Of a DNA stretch of 64,000 bases, positions 7,410 through 19,532 are shown in pieces. A program made the translations under genes and the position numbers. The stretch's first letter is position 1. The number at the start of each line of letters is the position of its first letter. The DNA lies in assembly GCF_027942865.1 (NCBI RefSeq), contig NC_134516.1, positions 26,234,822 through 26,298,821 on the forward strand, written 5' to 3'. The DNA comes from Odontesthes bonariensis. Taxonomy: Eukaryota > Chordata > Actinopteri > Atheriniformes > Atherinopsidae. The notes under the pieces are model-generated. The model saw nothing but the letters and a program-made list of their open reading frames with translations, was not told where the DNA came from and did not search any database.

Positions 7410-7529
7410 GCTTACGGCCACACCGCCCTGAACACGCCCGATCTCGTCCGATCTCGGAAGCCAAGCAGGGTCGGGCCTGGTTAGTACTTGGTTGGGGGAC
7501 CGCTTGGGAATACCAGGTGCTGTAAGCTT
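7410..7529 (+). rRNA. 5S ribosomal RNA, plus type, unit 9
   Basis: A83T and A88G in box C as in unit 1, but preceded by the long spacer. The duplication junction therefore lies just upstream of this gene. Confidence 0.93.
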
Positions 7530-7825
7530 TTTTCTCTTCTCTCTGCGGCCTGCATGTAACATCTGACCATCACCGTGTGCCACACAGACACCAGGAAGTT
7601 AACCAGCTTGGGCTGCTGCTGATTGGTTGGCAGACACCTCTGTTTCTGTTTGGCTCTCAGTCTCCATGTTGCTGATCCTGGATCTGCTGAGATGTCCCAG
7701 GCCATTGTTGGCTTTGATCCTCATACATTTAACTTTGTCCTCAGAAAGGACAAGTTCCAAAAAGTCAAACAGGGACTAGTTTTGCATTTGACGTAGCCAA
7801 ACTGCATGCGCCTGGAGAAGCCAAA

Positions 7826-7945
7826 AGGCTTACAGCACCTGGTATTCCCAGGCGGTCTCCCATCCAAGTACTAACCAGGCCCGACTCTGCTTGGCTTCTG
7901 AGATCTGACGAGATCAGGCGTGTTCAGGGTGGTGTGGCCGTAAGC
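7826..7945 (-). rRNA. 5S ribosomal RNA, minus type, unit 9
   Basis: Minus consensus. Confidence 0.94.
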
Positions 7946-8299
7946 CAGCAATGGAATCACAAACCAGCTCTTTATAGATTCTGAAACAGAATCTGTTATT
8001 GTATTCCGACTTGTAAAATAGAACTATACTGTTTAGAGAAGACGCAGTTTATGAGCATGTCGTGGGATTGAGCTTCCCTGGTTTCTCTATATGACAACGG
8101 ACACAAAACTACACACAGGGAACAGAGGAGCTTGACAGACAGTTATCTGAGAGTCCCATTTTCAGCTGCAGAGAACAATCACATCAGGGAAGTCAACGTG
8201 CAGGCTCAACAGCAGCCTCTCAAGCCAGCTCTCTGGTAAAAATAGGGGAAACGTATGGTTCCAGCACCTATATAACATATATTTGTCACAGGGACTGTG

Positions 8300-8409
8300 G
8301 CTTACGGCCACACCGCCCTGGACACGCCCGATCTCGGAAGCCAAGCAGGGTCGGGCCTGGTTAGTACTTGGATGGGAGACCGCTTGGGAATACCAGGTGC
8401 TGTAAGCTT
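8300..8409 (+). pseudogene. 5S rRNA plus type with 10-nt deletion, unit 10
   Basis: Block copy of plus gene 2, with the same 10-nt loss and A22G. Confidence 0.88.
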
Positions 8410-8705
8410 TTTTCTCTTCTCTCTGCGGCCTGCATGTAACATCTGACCATCACCGTGTGCCACACAGACACCAGGAAGTTAACCAGCTTGGGCTGCTGCT
8501 GATTGGTTGGCAGACACCTCTGTTTCTGTTTGGCTCTCAGTCTCCATGTTGCTGATCCTGGATCTGCTGAGATGTCCCAGGCCATTGTTGGCTTTGATCC
8601 TCATACATTTAACTTTGTCCTCAGAAAGGACAAGTTCCAAAAAGTCAAACAGGGACTAGTTTTGCATTTGACGTAGCCAAACTGCATGCGCCTGGAGAAG
8701 CCAAA

Positions 8706-8825
8706 AGGCTTACAGCACCTGGTATTCCCAGGCGGTCTCCCATCCAAGTACTAACCAGGCCCTACTCTGCTTGGCTTCTGAGATCTGACGAGATCGGGCG
8801 TGTTCAGGGTGGTGTGGCCGTAAGC
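8706..8825 (-). rRNA. 5S ribosomal RNA, minus type, unit 10
   Basis: T30C and C63A, as in unit 2. Confidence 0.9.
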
Positions 8826-9179
8826 CAGCAATGGAATCACAAACCAGCTCTTTATAGATTCTGAAACAGAATCTGTTATTGTATTCCGACTTGTAAAATA
8901 GAACTATACTGTTTAGAGAAGACGCAGTTTATGAGCATGTCGTGGGATTGAGCTTCCCTGGTTTCTCTATATGACAACGGACACAAAACTACACACAGGG
9001 AACAGAGGAGCTTGACAGACAGTTATCTGAGAGTCCCATTTTCAGCTGCAGAGAACAATCACATCAGGGAAGTCAACGTGCAGGCTCAACAGCAGCCTCT
9101 CAAGCCAGCTCTCTGGTAAAAATAGGGGAAACGTATGGTTCCAGCACCTATATAACATATATTTGTCACAGGGACTGTG

Positions 9180-9299
9180 GCTTACGGCCACACCGCCCTG
9201 AACACGCCCGATCTCGTCCGATCTCGGAAGCCAAGCAGGGTCGGGCCTGGTTAGTACTTGGATGGGAGACCGCTTGGGAATACCAGGTGCTGTAAGCTT
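9180..9299 (+). rRNA. 5S ribosomal RNA, plus type, unit 11
   Basis: Plus consensus; block copy of unit 3, with ccatctt downstream. Confidence 0.95.
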
Positions 9300-9595
9300 T
9301 TTTCTCTTCTCTCTGCGGCCTGCATGTAACATCTGACCATCACCGTGTGCCACACAGACACCAGGAAGTTAACCAGCTTGGGCTGCTGCTGATTGGTTGG
9401 CAGACACCTCTGTTTCTGTTTGGCTCTCAGTCTCCATCTTGCTGATCCTGGATCTGCTGAGATGTCCCAGGCCATTGTTGGCTTTGATCCTCATACATTT
9501 AACTTTGTCCTCAGAAAGGACAAGTTCCAAAAAGTCAAACAGGGACTAGTTTTGCATTTGACGTAGCCAAACTGCATGCGCCTGGAGAAGCCAAA

Positions 9596-9715
9596 AGGCT
9601 TACAGCACCTGGTATTCCCAGGCGGTCTCCCATCCAAGTACTAACCAGGCCCGACTCTGCTTGGCTTCTGAGATCTGACGAGATCAGGCGTGTTCAGGGT
9701 GGTGTGGCCGTAAGC
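9596..9715 (-). rRNA. 5S ribosomal RNA, minus type, unit 11
   Basis: Minus consensus. Confidence 0.94.
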
Positions 9716-10069
9716 CAGCAATGGAATCACAAACCAGCTCTTTATAGATTCTGAAACAGAATCTGTTATTGTATTCCGACTTGTAAAATAGAACTATACT
9801 GTTTAGAGAAGACGCAGTTTATGAGCATGTCGTGGGATTGAGCTTCCCTGGTTTCTCTATATGACAACGGACACAAAACTACACACAGGGAACAGAGGAG
9901 CTTGACAGACAGTTATCTGAGAGTCCCATTTTCAGCTGCAGAGAACAATCACATCAGGGAAGTCAACGTGCAGGCTCAACAGCAGCCTCTCAAGCCAGCT
10001 CTCTGGTAAAAATAGGGGAAACGTATGGTTCCAGCACCTATATAACATATATTTGTCACAGGGACTGTG

Positions 10070-10189
10070 GCTTACGGCCACACCGCCCTGAACACGCCCG
10101 ATCTCGTCCGATCTCGGAAGCCAAGCAGGGTCGGGCCTGGTTAGTACTTGGATGGGAGACCGCTTGGGAATACCAGGTGCTGTAAGTAT
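10070..10189 (+). rRNA. 5S ribosomal RNA, plus type, unit 12
   Basis: Altered 3' end (C118T and extra A), as in unit 4. Confidence 0.92.
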
Positions 10190-10486
10190 TTTTTCTCTTC
10201 TCTCTGCGGCCTGCATGTAACATCTGACCATCACCGTGTGCCACACAGACACCAGGAAGTTAACCAGCTTGGGCTGCTGCTGATTGGTTGGCAGACACCT
10301 CTGTTTCTGTTTGGCTCTCAGTCTCCATGTTGCTGATCCTGGATCTGCTGAGATGTCCCAGGCCATTGTTGGCTTTGATCCTCATACATTTAACTTTGTC
10401 CTCAGAAAGGACAAGTTCCAAAAAGTCAAACAGGGACTAGTTTTGCATTTGACGTAGCCAAACTGCATGCGCCTGGAGAAGCCAAA

Positions 10487-10606
10487 AGGCTTACAGCACC
10501 TGATATTCCCAGGCGGTCTCCCATCCAAGTACTAACCAGGCCCGACTCTGCTTGGCTTCTGAGATCTGACGAGATCAGGCGTGTTCAGGGTGGTGTGGCC
10601 GTAAGC
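10487..10606 (-). rRNA. 5S ribosomal RNA, minus type, unit 12
   Basis: C104T, as in unit 4. Confidence 0.93.
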
Positions 10607-10960
10607 CAGCAATGGAATCACAAACCAGCTCTTTATAGATTCTGAAACAGAATCTGTTATTGTATTCCGACTTGTAAAATAGAACTATACTGTTTAGAGA
10701 AGACGCAGTTTATGAGCATGTCGTGGGATTGAGCTTCCCTGGTTTCTCTATATGACAACGGACACAAAACTACACACAGGGAACAGAGGAGCTTGACAGA
10801 CAGTTATCTGAGAGTCCCATTTTCAGCTGCAGAGAACAATCACATCAGGGAAGTCAACGTGCAGGCTCAACAGCAGCCTCTCAAGCCAGCTCTCTGGTAA
10901 AAATAGGGGAAACGTATGGTTCCAGCACCTATATAACATATATTTGTCACAGGGACTGTG

Positions 10961-11080
10961 GCTTACGGCCACACCGCCCTGAACACGCCCGATCTCGTCC
11001 GATCTCGGAAGCCAAGCAGGGTCGGGCCTGGTTAGTACTTGGATGGGAGACCGCTTGGGAATACCAGGTGCTGTAAGCTT
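10961..11080 (+). rRNA. 5S ribosomal RNA, plus type, unit 13
   Basis: Plus consensus; last gene with the short upstream spacer. Confidence 0.95.
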
Positions 11081-11376
11081 TTTTCTCTTCTCTCTGTGGC
11101 CTGCATGTAACATCTGACCATCACCGTGTGCCACACAGACACCAGGAAGTTAACCAGCTTGGGCTGCTGCTGATTGGTTGGCAGACACCTCTGTTTCTGT
11201 TTGGCTCTCAGTCTCCATCTTGCTGATCCTGGATCTGCTGAGATGTCCCAGGCCATTGTTGGCTTTGATCCTCATACATTTAACTTTGTCCTCAGAAAGG
11301 ACAAGTTCCAAAAAGTCAAACAGGGACTAGTTTTGCATTTGACGTAGCCAAACTGCATGCGCCTGGAGAAGCCAAA

Positions 11377-11496
11377 AGGCTTACAGCACCTGGTATTCCC
11401 AGGCGGTCTCCCATCCAAGTACTAACCAGGCCCGACTCTGCTTGGCTTCTGAGATCTGACGAGATCAGGCGTGTTCAGGGTGGTGTGGCCGTAAGC
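11377..11496 (-). rRNA. 5S ribosomal RNA, minus type, unit 13
   Basis: Minus consensus. Confidence 0.94.
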
Positions 11497-11854
11497 CAGC
11501 AATGGAATCACAAACCAGCTCTTTATAGATTCTGAAACAGAATCTGTTATTGTATTCCGACTTGTAAAATAGAACTATACTGTTTAGAGAAGACGCAGTT
11601 TATGAGCATGTCGTGGGATTGAGCTTCCCTGGTTTCTCTATATGACAACGGACACAAAACTACACACAGGGAACAGAGGCTTTTGACAGACACTAAGTTA
11701 TCTGAGAGTCCCATTTTCAGCTGCAAAGAACAATCACATCAGGGAAGTCAACGTGCAGGCTCAACAGCAGCCTCTCAAGCCAGCTCTCTGGTAAAAATAG
11801 GGGAAACGTATGGTTCCAGCACCCATATAACATATATTTGTCACAGGGACTGTG

Positions 11855-11974
11855 GCTTACGGCCACACCGCCCTGAACACGCCCGATCTCGTCCGATCTC
11901 GGAAGCCAAGCAGGGTCGGGCCTGGTTAGTACTTGGATGGGAGACCGCTTGGGAATACCAGGTGCTGTAAGCTT
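11855..11974 (+). rRNA. 5S ribosomal RNA, plus type, unit 14
   Basis: Plus consensus. Confidence 0.95.
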
Positions 11975-12270
11975 TTTTCTCTTCTCTCTGCGGCCTGCAT
12001 GTAACATCTGACCATCACCGTGTGCCACACAGACACCAGGAAGTTAACCAGCTTGGGCTGCTGCTGATTGGTTGGCAGACACCTCTGTTTCTGTTTGGCT
12101 CTCAGTCTCCATGTTGCTGATCCTGGATCTGCTGAGATGTCCCAGGCCATTGTTGGCTTTGATCCTCATACATTTAACTTTGTCCTCAGAAAGGACAAGT
12201 TCCAAAAAGTCAAACAGGGACTAGTTTTGCATTTGACGTAGCCAAACTGCATGCGCCTGGAGAAGCCAAA

Positions 12271-12380
12271 AGGCTTACAGCACCTGGTATTCCCAGGCGG
12301 TCTCCCATCCAAGTACTAACCAGGCCCGACTCTGCTTGGCTTCTGAGATCTGACGTGTTCAGGGTGGTGTGGCCGTAAGC
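12271..12380 (-). pseudogene. 5S rRNA minus type with 10-nt deletion, unit 14
   Basis: Block copy of minus gene 6 with the same 10-nt loss. Confidence 0.88.
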
Positions 12381-12738
12381 CAGCAATGGAATCACAAACC
12401 AGCTCTTTATAGATTCTGAGACAGAATCTGTTATTGTATTCCGACTTGTAAAATAGAACTATACTGTTTAGAGAAGACGCAGTTTATGAGCATGTCGTGG
12501 GATTGAGCTTCCCTGGTTTCTCTATATGACAACGGACACAAAACTACACACAGGGAACAGAGGCTTTTGACAGACACTAAGTTATCTGAGAGTCCCATTT
12601 TCAGCTGCAAAGAACAATCACATCAGGGAAGTCAACGTGCAGGCTCAACAGCAGCCTCTCAAGCCAGCTCTCTGGTAAAAATAGGGGAAACGTATGGTTC
12701 CAGCACCCATATAACATATATTTGTCACAGGGACTGTG

Positions 12739-12858
12739 GCTTACGGCCACACCGCCCTGAACACGCCCGATCTCGTCCGATCTCGGAAGCCAAGCAGGGT
12801 CGGGCCTGGTTAGTACTTGGATGGGAGACCGCTTGGGAATACCAGGTGCTGTAAGCTT
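12739..12858 (+). rRNA. 5S ribosomal RNA, plus type, unit 15
   Basis: Plus consensus; gtgg downstream as in unit 7. Confidence 0.95.
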
Positions 12859-13154
12859 TTTTCTCTTCTCTCTGTGGCCTGCATGTAACATCTGACCATC
12901 ACCGTGTGCCACACAGACACCAGGAAGTTAACCAGCTTGGGCTGCTGCTGATTGGTTGGCAGACACCTCTGTTTCTGTTTGGCTCTCAGTCTCCATGTTG
13001 CTGATCCTGGATCTGCTGAGATGTCCCAGGCCATTGTTGGCTTTGATCCTCATACATTTAACTTTGTCCTCAGAAAGGACAAGTTCCAAAAAGTCAAACA
13101 GGGACTAGTTTTGCATTTGACGTAGCCAAACTGCATGCGCCTGGAGAAGCCAAA

Positions 13155-13274
13155 AGGCTTACAGCACCTGGTATTCCCAGGCGGTCTCCCATCCAAGTAC
13201 TAACCAGGCCCGACTCTGCTTGGCTTCTGAGATCTGACGAGATCAGGCGTGTTCAGGGTGGTGTGGCCGTAAGC
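13155..13274 (-). rRNA. 5S ribosomal RNA, minus type, unit 15
   Basis: Minus consensus. Confidence 0.94.
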
Positions 13275-13632
13275 CAGCAATGGAATCACAAACCAGCTCT
13301 TTATAGATTCTGAGACAGAATCTGTTATTGTATTCCGACTTGTAAAATAGAACTATACTGTTTAGAGAAGACGCAGTTTATGAGCATGTCGTGGGATTGA
13401 GCTTCCCTGGTTTCTCTATATGACAACGGACACAAAACTACACACAGGGAACAGAGGCTTTTGACAGACACTTAGTTATCTGAGAGTCCCATTTTCAGCT
13501 GCAAAGAACAATCACATCAGGGAAGTCAACGTGCAGGCTCAACAGCAGCCTCTCAAGCCAGCTCTCTGGTAAAAATAGGGGAAACGTATGGTTCCAGCAC
13601 CCATATAACATATATTTGTCACAGGGACTGTG

Positions 13633-13752
13633 GCTTACGGCCACACCGCCCTGAACACGCCCGATCTCGTCCGATCTCGGAAGCCAAGCAGGGTCGGGCC
13701 TGGTTAGTACTTGGATGGGAGACCGCTTGGGAATACCAGGTGCTGTAAGCTT
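13633..13752 (+). rRNA. 5S ribosomal RNA, plus type, unit 16
   Basis: Plus consensus; cacttag upstream as in unit 8. Confidence 0.95.
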
Positions 13753-14048
13753 TTTTCTCTTCTCTCTGCGGCCTGCATGTAACATCTGACCATCACCGTG
13801 TGCCACACAGACACCAGGAAGTTAACCAGCTTGGGCTGCTGCTGATTGGTTGGCAGACACCTCTGTTTCTGTTTGGCTCTCAGTCTCCATGTTGCTGATC
13901 CTGGATCTGCTGAGATGTCCCAGGCCATTGTTGGCTTTGATCCTCATACATTTAACTTTGTCCTCAGAAAGGACAAGTTCCAAAAAGTCAAACAGGGACT
14001 AGTTTTGCATTTGACGTAGCCAAACTGCATGCGCCTGGAGAAGCCAAA

Positions 14049-14168
14049 AGGCTTACAGCACCTGGTATTCCCAGGCGGTCTCCCATCCAAGTACTAACCA
14101 GGCCCGACTCTGCTTGGCTTCTGAGATCTGACGAGATCAGGCGTGTTCAGGGTGGTGTGGCCGTAAGC
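14049..14168 (-). rRNA. 5S ribosomal RNA, minus type, unit 16
   Basis: Minus consensus. Confidence 0.94.
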
Positions 14169-14526
14169 CAGCAATGGAATCACAAACCAGCTCTTTATAG
14201 ATTCTGAGACAGAATCTGTTATTGTATTCCGACTTGTAAAATAGAACTATACTGTTTAGAGAAGACGCAGTTTATGAGCATGTCGTGGGATTGAGCTTCC
14301 CTGGTTTCTCTATATGACAACGGACACAAAACTACACACAGGGAACAGAGGCTTTTGACAGACACTAAGTTATCTGAGAGTCCCATTTTCAGCTGCAAAG
14401 AACAATCACATCAGGGAAGTCAACGTGCAGGCTCAACAGCAGCCTCTCAAGCCAGCTCTCTGGTAAAAATAGGGGAAACGTATGGTTCCAGCACCCATAT
14501 AACATATATTTGTCACAGGGACTGTG

Positions 14527-14646
14527 GCTTACGGCCACACCGCCCTGAACACGCCCGATCTCGTCCGATCTCGGAAGCCAAGCAGGGTCGGGCCTGGTTA
14601 GTACTTGGATGGGAGACCGCTTGGGAATACCAGGTGCTGTAAGCTT
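14527..14646 (+). rRNA. 5S ribosomal RNA, plus type, unit 17
   Basis: Plus consensus; first unit beyond the 8-unit block, and every later unit is 894 bp. Confidence 0.95.
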
Positions 14647-14942
14647 TTTTCTCTTCTCTCTGCGGCCTGCATGTAACATCTGACCATCACCGTGTGCCAC
14701 ACAGACACCAGGAAGTTAACCAGCTTGGGCTGCTGCTGATTGGTTGGCAGACACCTCTGTTTCTGTTTGGCTCTCAGTCTCCATGTTGCTGATCCTGGAT
14801 CTGCTGAGATGTCCCAGGCCATTGTTGGCTTTGATCCTCATACATTTAACTTTGTCCTCAGAAAGGACAAGTTCCAAAAAGTCAAACAGGGACTAGTTTT
14901 GCATTTGACGTAGCCAAACTGCATGCGCCTGGAGAAGCCAAA

Positions 14943-15062
14943 AGGCTTACAGCACCTGGTATTCCCAGGCGGTCTCCCATCCAAGTACTAACCAGGCCCG
15001 ACTCTGCTTGGCTTCTGAGATCTGACGAGATCAGGCGTGTTCAGGGTGGTGTGGCCGTAAGC
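14943..15062 (-). rRNA. 5S ribosomal RNA, minus type, unit 17
   Basis: Minus consensus. Confidence 0.94.
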
Positions 15063-15420
15063 CAGCAATGGAATCACAAACCAGCTCTTTATAGATTCTG
15101 AGACAGAATCTGTTATTGTATTCCGACTTGTAAAATAGAACTATACTGTTTAGAGAAGACGCAGTTTATGAGCATGTCGTGGGATTGAGCTTCCCTGGTT
15201 TCTCTATATGACAACGGACACAAAACTACACACAGGGAACAGAGGCTTTTGAGAGACACTAAGTTATCTGAGAGTCCCATTTTCAGCTGCAAAGAACAAT
15301 CACATCAGGGAAGTCAACGTGCAGGCTCAACAGCAGCCTCTCAAGCCAGCTCTCTGGTAAAAATAGGGGAAACGTATGGTTCCAGCACCCATATAACATA
15401 TATTTGTCACAGGGACTGTG

Positions 15421-15540
15421 GCTTACGGCCACACCGCCCTGAACACGCCAGATCTCGTCCGATCTCGGAAGCCAAGCAGGGTCGGGCCTGGTTAGTACTT
15501 GGATGGGAGACCGCTTGGGAATACCAGGTGCTGTAAGCTT
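15421..15540 (+). rRNA. 5S ribosomal RNA, plus type, unit 18
   Basis: C30A, which breaks the C30-G47 pair of helix III. Shared only with unit 27. Confidence 0.93.
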
Positions 15541-15836
15541 TTTTCTCTTCTCTCTGCGGCCTGCATGTAACATCTGACCATCACCGTGTGCCACACAGAC
15601 ACCAGGAAGTTAACCAGCTTGGGCTGCTGCTGATTGGTTGGCAGACACCTCTGTTTCTGTTTGGCTCTCAGTCTCCATGTTGCTGATCCTGGATCTGCTG
15701 AGATGTCCCAGGCCATTGTTGGCTTTGATCCTCATACATTTAACTTTGTCCTCAGAAAGGACAAGTTCCAAAAAGTCAAACAGGGACTAGTTTTGCATTT
15801 GACGTAGCCAAACTGCATGCGCCTGGAGAAGCCAAA

Positions 15837-15956
15837 AGGCTTACAGCACCTGGTATTCCCAGGCGGTCTCCCATCCAAGTACTAACCAGGCCCGACTCTG
15901 CTTGGCTTCTGAGATCTGACGAGATCAGGCGTGTTCAGGGTGGTGTGGCCGTAAGC
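15837..15956 (-). rRNA. 5S ribosomal RNA, minus type, unit 18
   Basis: Minus consensus. Confidence 0.94.
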
Positions 15957-16314
15957 CAGCAATGGAATCACAAACCAGCTCTTTATAGATTCTGAAACAG
16001 AATCTGTTATTGTATTCCGACTTGTAAAATAGAACTATACTGTTTAGAGAAGACGCAGTTTATGAGCATGTCGTGGGATTGAGCTTCCCTGGTTTCTCTA
16101 TATGACAACGGACACAAAACTACACACAGGGAACAGAGGCTTTTGACAGACACTAAGTTATCTGAGAGTCCCATTTTCAGCTGCAAAGAACAATCACATC
16201 AGGGAAGTCAACGTGCAGGCTCAACAGCAGCCTCTCAAGCCAGCTCTCTGGTAAAAATAGGGGAAACGTATGGTTCCAGCACCCATATAACATATATTTG
16301 TCACAGGGACTGTG

Positions 16315-16434
16315 GCTTACGGCCACACCGCCCTGAACACGCCCGATCTCGTCCGATCTCGGAAGCCAAGCAGGGTCGGGCCTGGTTAGTACTTGGATGG
16401 GAGACCGCTTGGGAATACCAGGTGCTGTAAGCTT
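16315..16434 (+). rRNA. 5S ribosomal RNA, plus type, unit 19
   Basis: Plus consensus. Confidence 0.95.
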
Positions 16435-16730
16435 TTTTCTCTTCTCTCTGCGGCCTGCATGTAACATCTGACCATCACCGTGTGCCACACAGACACCAGG
16501 AAGTTAACCAGCTTGGGCTGCTGCTGATTGGTTGGCAGACACCTCTGTTTCTGTTTGGCTCTCAGTCTCCATGTTGCTGATCCTGGATCTGCTGAGATGT
16601 CCCAGGCCATTGTTGGCTTTGATCCTCATACATTTAACTTTGTCCTCAGAAAGGACAAGTTCCAAAAAGTCAAACAGGGACTAGTTTTGCATTTGACGTA
16701 GCCAAACTGCATGCGCCTGGAGAAGCCAAA

Positions 16731-16850
16731 AGGCTTACAGCACCTGATATTCCCAGGCGGTCTCCCATCCAAGTACTAACCAGGCCCGACTCTGCTTGGC
16801 TTCTGAGATCTGACGAGATCAGGCGTGTTCAGGGTGGTGTGGCCGTAAGC
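16731..16850 (-). rRNA. 5S ribosomal RNA, minus type, unit 19
   Basis: C104T. Confidence 0.93.
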
Positions 16851-17208
16851 CAGCAATGGAATCACAAACCAGCTCTTTATAGATTCTGAGACAGAATCTG
16901 TTATTGTATTCCGACTTGTAAAATAGAACTATACTGTTTAGAGAAGACGCAGTTTATGAGCATGTCGTGGGATTGAGCTTCCCTGGTTTCTCTATATGAC
17001 AACGGACACAAAACTACACACAGGGAACAGAGGCTTTTGAGAGACACTAAGTTATCTGAGAGTCCCATTTTCAGCTGCAGAGAACAATCACATCAGGGAA
17101 GTCAACGTGCAGGCTCAACAGCAGCCTCTCAAGCCAGCTCTCTGGTAAAAATAGGGGAAACGTATGGTTCCAGCACCTATATAACATATATTTGTCACAG
17201 GGACTGTG

Positions 17209-17328
17209 GCTTACGGCCACACCGCCCTGAACACGCCCGATCTCGTCCGATCTCGGAAGCCAAGCAGGGTCGGGCCTGGTTAGTACTTGGATGGGAGACC
17301 GCTTGGGAATACCAGGTGCTGTAAGCTT
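17209..17328 (+). rRNA. 5S ribosomal RNA, plus type, unit 20
   Basis: Plus consensus. Upstream markers gagagac, ctgcagag and T at -31. Confidence 0.95.
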
Positions 17329-17624
17329 TTTTCTCTTCTCTCTGCGGCCTGCATGTAACATCTGACCATCACCGTGTGCCACACAGACACCAGGAAGTTA
17401 ACCAGCTTGGGCTGCTGCTGATTGGTTGGCAGACACCTCTGTTTCTGTTTGGCTCTCAGTCTCCATGTTGCTGATCCTGGATCTGCTGAGATGTCCCAGG
17501 CCATTGTTGGCTTTGATCCTCATACATTTAACTTTGTCCTCAGAAAGGACAAGTTCCAAAAAGTCAAACAGGGACTAGTTTTGCATTTGACGTAGCCAAA
17601 CTGCATGCGCCTGGAGAAGCCAAA

Positions 17625-17744
17625 AGGCTTACAGCACCTGGTATTCCCAGGCGGTCTCCCATCCAAGTACTAACCAGGCCCGACTCTGCTTGGCTTCTGA
17701 GATCTGACGAGATCAGGCGTGTTCAGGGTGGTGTGGCCGTAAGC
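17625..17744 (-). rRNA. 5S ribosomal RNA, minus type, unit 20
   Basis: Minus consensus. Confidence 0.94.
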
Positions 17745-18102
17745 CAGCAATGGAATCACAAACCAGCTCTTTATAGATTCTGAGACAGAATCTGTTATTG
17801 TATTCCGACTTGTAAAATAGAACTATACTGTTTAGAGAAGACGCAGTTTATGAGCATGTCGTGGGATTGAGCTTCCCTGGTTTCTCTATATGACAACGGA
17901 CACAAAACTACACACAGGGAACAGAGGCTTTTGACAGACACTAAGTTATCTGAGAGTCCCATTTTCAGCTGCAAAGAACAATCACATCAGGGAAGTCAAC
18001 GTGCAGGCTCAACAGCAGCCTCTCAAGCCAGCTCTCTGGTAAAAATAGGGGAAACGTATGGTTCCAGCACCCATATAACATATATTTGTCACAGGGACTG
18101 TG

Positions 18103-18222
18103 GCTTACGGCCACACCGCCCTGAACACGCCCGATCTCGTCCGATCTCGGAAGCCAAGCAGGGTCGGGCCTGGTTAGTACTTGGATGGGAGACCGCTTGG
18201 GAATACCAGGTGCTGTAAGCTT
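18103..18222 (+). rRNA. 5S ribosomal RNA, plus type, unit 21
   Basis: Plus consensus. Confidence 0.95.
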
Positions 18223-18518
18223 TTTTCTCTTCTCTCTGCGGCCTGCATGTAACATCTGACCATCACCGTGTGCCACACAGACACCAGGAAGTTAACCAGC
18301 TTGGGCTGCTGCTGATTGGTTGGCAGACACCTCTGTTTCTGTTTGGCTCTCAGTCTCCATGTTGCTGATCCTGGATCTGCTGAGATGTCCCAGGCCATTG
18401 TTGGCTTTGATCCTCATACATTTAACTTTGTCCTCAGAAAGGACAAGTTCCAAAAAGTCAAACAGGGACTAGTTTTGCATTTGACGTAGCCAAACTGCAT
18501 GCGCCTGGAGAAGCCAAA

Positions 18519-18638
18519 AGGCTTACAGCACCTGGTATTCCCAGGCGGTCTCCCATCCAAGTACTAACCAGGCCCGACTCTGCTTGGCTTCTGAGATCTG
18601 ACAAGATCAGGCGTGTTCAGGGTGGTGTGGCCGTAAGC
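18519..18638 (-). rRNA. 5S ribosomal RNA, minus type, unit 21
   Basis: C36T, a CpG-to-TpG change in loop C, seen in this copy only. Confidence 0.93.
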
Positions 18639-18996
18639 CAGCAATGGAATCACAAACCAGCTCTTTATAGATTCTGAGACAGAATCTGTTATTGTATTCC
18701 GACTTGTAAAATAGAACTATACTGTTTAGAGAAGACGCAGTTTATGAGCATGTCGTGGGATTGAGCTTCCCTGGTTTCTCTATATGACAACGGACACAAA
18801 ACTACACACAGGGAACAGAGGCTTTTGACAGACACTAAGTTATCTGAGAGTCCCATTTTCAGCTGCAAAGAACAATCACATCAGGGAAGTCAACGTGCAG
18901 GCTCAACAGCAGCCTCTCAAGCCAGCTCTCTGGTAAAAATAGGGGAAACGTATGGTTCCAGCACCCATATAACATATATTTGTCACAGGGACTGTG

Positions 18997-19116
18997 GCTT
19001 ACGGCCACACCGCCCTGAACACGCCCGATCTCGTCCGATCTCGGAAGCCAAGCAGGGTCGGGCCTGGTTAGTACTTGGATGGGAGACCGCTTGGGAATAC
19101 CAGGTGCTGTAAGCTT
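18997..19116 (+). rRNA. 5S ribosomal RNA, plus type, unit 22
   Basis: Plus consensus. Confidence 0.95.
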
Positions 19117-19412
19117 TTTTCTCTTCTCTCTGCGGCCTGCATGTAACATCTGACCATCACCGTGTGCCACACAGACACCAGGAAGTTAACCAGCTTGGGC
19201 TGCTGCTGATTGGTTGGCAGACACCTCTGTTTCTGTTTGGCTCTCAGTCTCCATGTTGCTGATCCTGGATCTGCTGAGATGTCCCAGGCCATTGTTGGCT
19301 TTGATCCTCATACATTTAACTTTGTCCTCAGAAAGGACAAGTTCCAAAAAGTCAAACAGGGACTAGTTTTGCATTTGACGTAGCCAAACTGCATGCGCCT
19401 GGAGAAGCCAAA

Positions 19413-19532
19413 AGGCTTACAGCACCTGGTATTCCCAGGCGGTCTCCCATCCAAGTACTAACCAGGCCCGACTCTGCTTGGCTTCTGAGATCTGACGAGA
19501 TCAGGCGTGTTCAGGGTGGTGTGGCCGTAAGC
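19413..19532 (-). rRNA. 5S ribosomal RNA, minus type, unit 22
   Basis: Minus consensus. Confidence 0.94.

Larger units (their letters stand above)
7282..14398. repeat. 8-unit block duplication, copy 2 (7,117 bp)
   Basis: This is the second copy of the block at 165-7281, carrying every rare marker of units 1-8 in units 9-16. The right edge must fall before base 14496, where unit 17 already has the common base at -31 and a normal box C. Direct tandem orientation is what one unequal crossover of eight units would give. An assembly duplication would look the same. Confidence 0.88.
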
